From Bacteroidia bacterium (lineage in GTDB: Bacteria > Bacteroidota > Bacteroidia > NS11-12g > UBA9320): a stretch of DNA of 6,945 bases. Within the stretch, counting starts at the first letter, position 1. Every line of letters begins with the position of its first letter. Shown here one piece after another: positions 5,140 through 6,945 of this stretch. Both the position numbers and the translations under genes were made by a program. Below the pieces are notes generated by a model. It saw nothing but the letters and a program-made list of their open reading frames with translations, searched no databases and was not told the DNA's origin. The stretch is from positions 1 through 6,945 of the forward strand of contig JAKMFK010000206.1 of the NCBI GenBank assembly GCA_022425465.1. The letters are read 5' to 3'.

Positions 5140-6863
5140 AAGTAAGCTTTCTCAAAAGGGAGAGTGCAAGAATCCGTTAGGTATTTCTTATGATTTAGGT
5201 CATAATATTGAATGCAATCTGGTTTAACCGAGACTATTCCATTGTGGTAAGAATAAAATGCGTAATTGCTTGGTTGTAAAACAGATTGCTGAGAAAATAC
5301 GGTTGGCTTATTCAAATAACTTGCCAATGTAGATGGTAAATCGGACTGACTTACAATTTCATGAATGACTGAATCTTGACTTACAACCCCTCCAGTGAAG
5401 ATAAGGGGTATTTTAAAATTAGTCTCGCTATATATCGGTGCATTATCAGGACGAATAACACCGTGGTCTGCTGTAATAATAATCAATGTATTAGACCACT
5501 TATCACTTTCTTTAATTTGATTAATTAATAATCCTAGACAACTGTCGGTGTATGCAATACTATTTAGATACGGATCCTCCTTTTTGTGATAATTCGGTAC
5601 ATCAAATGGCTCATGGCTACTCAATGAAAATAACATTGAAAACTGAGGCATTTTTCTGGATATAAAATCATCTGCAAAAGTTTGAAAAACATCTTCATCA
5701 TGAACTCCCCAAACATTTTTTTTATTGGATGAGAAATCACCTAGTGATTTTAACTCATTCGCATCACTAAACAACACTTTGATGTTGGCAAAATCTAGAT
5801 TTCCTCCATAGTAAAAAGAACTCCAATATCGGCTATCAAATAGGTTGAATATATTGGGCTTTGAGGATAATTCTGCTGGAAAGTTGGTGAGCGTTTGCCT
5901 AGCACCACTTGGGAAACCTGTAGTAATAGCCAAAAGACCTTTATCTGATCGAAAACTCGACGCATAAGCATTAGAAAATGAAACCCCTTGCTTCGAAATC
6001 TTATCCAAATAGGGAGTCGATGCATACTTTTCTCCACCAACTTCCCCTACAACCTTTGCACTAAAACTTTCCAGTACAATCAAAACTATATTGGTATTTG
6101 AATCACAGGTTTGAAGCAATGATGTATAATCATTCGTGCTAGAATTTTGTTGATTTAAAATCTTTTCTGCTTCATCATTCTGATCAAAAAACTTTAGCGG
6201 TGCATGTTTATCTCTCTCCAATTCTGTGGCTAAAAAACTCCAAGCAGGATTAACCGCTGCATTATTGAGTAGATTATTATTACTGAAATAAGCACTCGAT
6301 ATATTAATCGGTACATTACTGAAACCACCCCTAATCATTACAAATGAGCATATTAATAAGACTAACGCAGTCCAACTATTCCCTTTTTCTGGCAGCTTGA
6401 ATAACCCACTACCCTTACGTGAAAACCAGTAAATATGGCATAGTATAAATATGAACGAAACAATTAACGTCTGAGCTTCTAGCGAAAACAACCCAGCATT
6501 TTCCTTTCCCAAAAATTGAGTAAACCCTAGGTTAGTTTTTTGTCCCCAGTAATAGAAAAAGTAGGCGTCTGAAGCCATAACCAGAACTAAAAACAGCCAA
6601 GTAAACCAGCCATAGATTAAGAGTACTTTTTGGGTAAGTCGAGGTATAATCTTGCCTAATAATATTCCTAAAATTGGAACAACTGACAAATATCCAACCA
6701 TAGATAAATCTAATAGAGTACCTACTCTCCACACCTGGATGAAATTCGGTAGAAATAGAGCTCCTTTTCCGAGGTTAACAAATAAAAAATACGCTTTAGT
6801 TAGGGCAAAAAGCCCCAACCACATTAGACCTAATTTCAGATAATAAAAAATCGTTCTTAACAA
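5106..6863 (-). CDS. LtaS-like membrane sulfatase / phosphoglycerol transferase family protein
   Basis: This 585-residue protein has the lipoteichoic-acid-synthase layout: about five membrane segments (roughly 8-28, 50-70, 80-97, 128-148 and 163-180), then an extracytoplasmic alkaline-phosphatase-fold domain from about residue 257. Visible active-site elements are E265 in IVLIVLESFSA (metal), S306 in SFRSDKGLLA at the nucleophile position, H417 in SLSSHEPFDVP and D466/H467 in IITADHG. In LtaS the nucleophile is Thr; here it is Ser. In Gram-negative Bacteroidota such enzymes are thought to transfer phosphoglycerol or phosphoethanolamine groups to envelope glycans or lipids, and the substrate here is unknown. 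The start codon is TTG at 6863, because an in-frame TGA lies six codons upstream with no ATG between. It overlaps the upstream gene's stop by 7 bp, suggesting translational coupling in one operon. Its stop lies inside the dead sorting-domain fragment. Confidence 0.85.
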   Translation of the reverse strand: MLRTIFYYLKLGLMWLGLFALTKAYFLFVNLGKGALFLPNFIQVWRVGTLLDLSMVGYLSVVPILGILLGKIIPRLTQKVLLIYGWFTWLFLVLVMASDAYFFYYWGQKTNLGFTQFLGKENAGLFSLEAQTLIVSFIFILCHIYWFSRKGSGLFKLPEKGNSWTALVLLICSFVMIRGGFSNVPINISSAYFSNNNLLNNAAVNPAWSFLATELERDKHAPLKFFDQNDEAEKILNQQNSSTNDYTSLLQTCDSNTNIVLIVLESFSAKVVGEVGGEKYASTPYLDKISKQGVSFSNAYASSFRSDKGLLAITTGFPSGARQTLTNFPAELSSKPNIFNLFDSRYWSSFYYGGNLDFANIKVLFSDANELKSLGDFSSNKKNVWGVHDEDVFQTFADDFISRKMPQFSMLFSLSSHEPFDVPNYHKKEDPYLNSIAYTDSCLGLLINQIKESDKWSNTLIIITADHGVIRPDNAPIYSETNFKIPLIFTGGVVSQDSVIHEIVSQSDLPSTLASYLNKPTVFSQQSVLQPSNYAFYSYHNGIVSVKPDCIQYYDLNHKKYLTDSCTLPFEKAYFQLANDDFFNN

Positions 6864-6945
6864 AATCGTTTTATATCAACCTCTGTTGGCAAAGGTATGC
6901 CTTGCTCCATATAATCAGTCATTTCTTGAACTAATAATGGAGCCA
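6857..6945 (-). CDS. C-terminal end of an unidentified gene, truncated by the window edge
   Basis: The minus strand from the right edge is open for 28 codons and ends in TAA at 6859-6857. It reads APLLVQEMTDYMEQGIPLP followed by TEVDIKRFC, an amphipathic, protein-like C terminus. Its stop overlaps the TTG start of the LtaS-like gene by 7 bp in a different frame, the arrangement of co-transcribed and coupled genes. I do not recognise the family from this short tail. The product could be cytoplasmic, since no membrane segment or sorting domain is visible. Confidence 0.55.
   Translation of the reverse strand, partial: APLLVQEMTDYMEQGIPLPTEVDIKRFC

Overview
The window looks like chromosomal DNA of an AT-rich member of the Bacteroidota, probably Cytophagales- or Flavobacteriia-like. 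The signs are a cargo protein with a type IX secretion (T9SS) C-terminal sorting domain, an M1 peptidase and a YVTN-type propeller of Bacteroidota style, signal peptides ending in ...AQ or ...GQ, and promoter-like sites matching the Bacteroidota consensus TTTG-N19-TAnnTTTG. There are no tRNA, rRNA, CRISPR or transposase genes.

Layout from left to right. (1) Positions 1-467, minus strand: the first 155 codons of a secreted M1-family metallopeptidase that runs off the left edge. (2) Positions 500-2509, plus strand and divergent from it with only 32 bp between start codons: a 669-residue T9SS cargo protein with an FN3-like domain, a gingipain (C25)-like core, a second FN3 domain and a sorting domain. 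(3) Positions 2510-2722: a non-coding or decayed gap with a strong promoter match and a small minus-strand reading frame of uncertain status. (4) Positions 2723-5032: two plus-strand genes that probably form an operon, a secreted YVTN-like beta-propeller and a secreted coiled-coil M23 endopeptidase with all metal and catalytic residues. (5) Positions 5033-5116: a dead fragment of a T9SS sorting domain. (6) Positions 5106-6863, minus strand: a five-TM LtaS/sulfatase-type membrane enzyme. It overlaps by 7 bp the 3' end of another minus-strand gene (6857-6945) that runs off the right edge.

The most notable structure is a diverged duplicate. The last ~80 bp of the T9SS cargo gene plus ~20 bp beyond its stop (2423-2532) recur at 5036-5139, exactly flanking the propeller/M23 pair. 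The second copy has an in-frame TGA. The ~20 bp beyond the stop encode the end of the sulfatase on the minus strand (LANDD), and the first copy preserves LANDD through synonymous changes only. So a [T9SS cargo -> <- sulfatase] junction exists twice. In one copy the cargo gene is a stub, in the other the sulfatase is a stub, and the propeller/M23 module lies between them. I infer an old duplication followed by gene loss or replacement, which would make 2533-5032 an accessory cassette.

Functionally, every recognisable protein acts at or outside the inner membrane: secreted peptidases, an envelope propeller, a murein hydrolase and a phosphoglycerol-transferase-like enzyme. That suggests an envelope and secretion neighbourhood, but no single pathway joins them.
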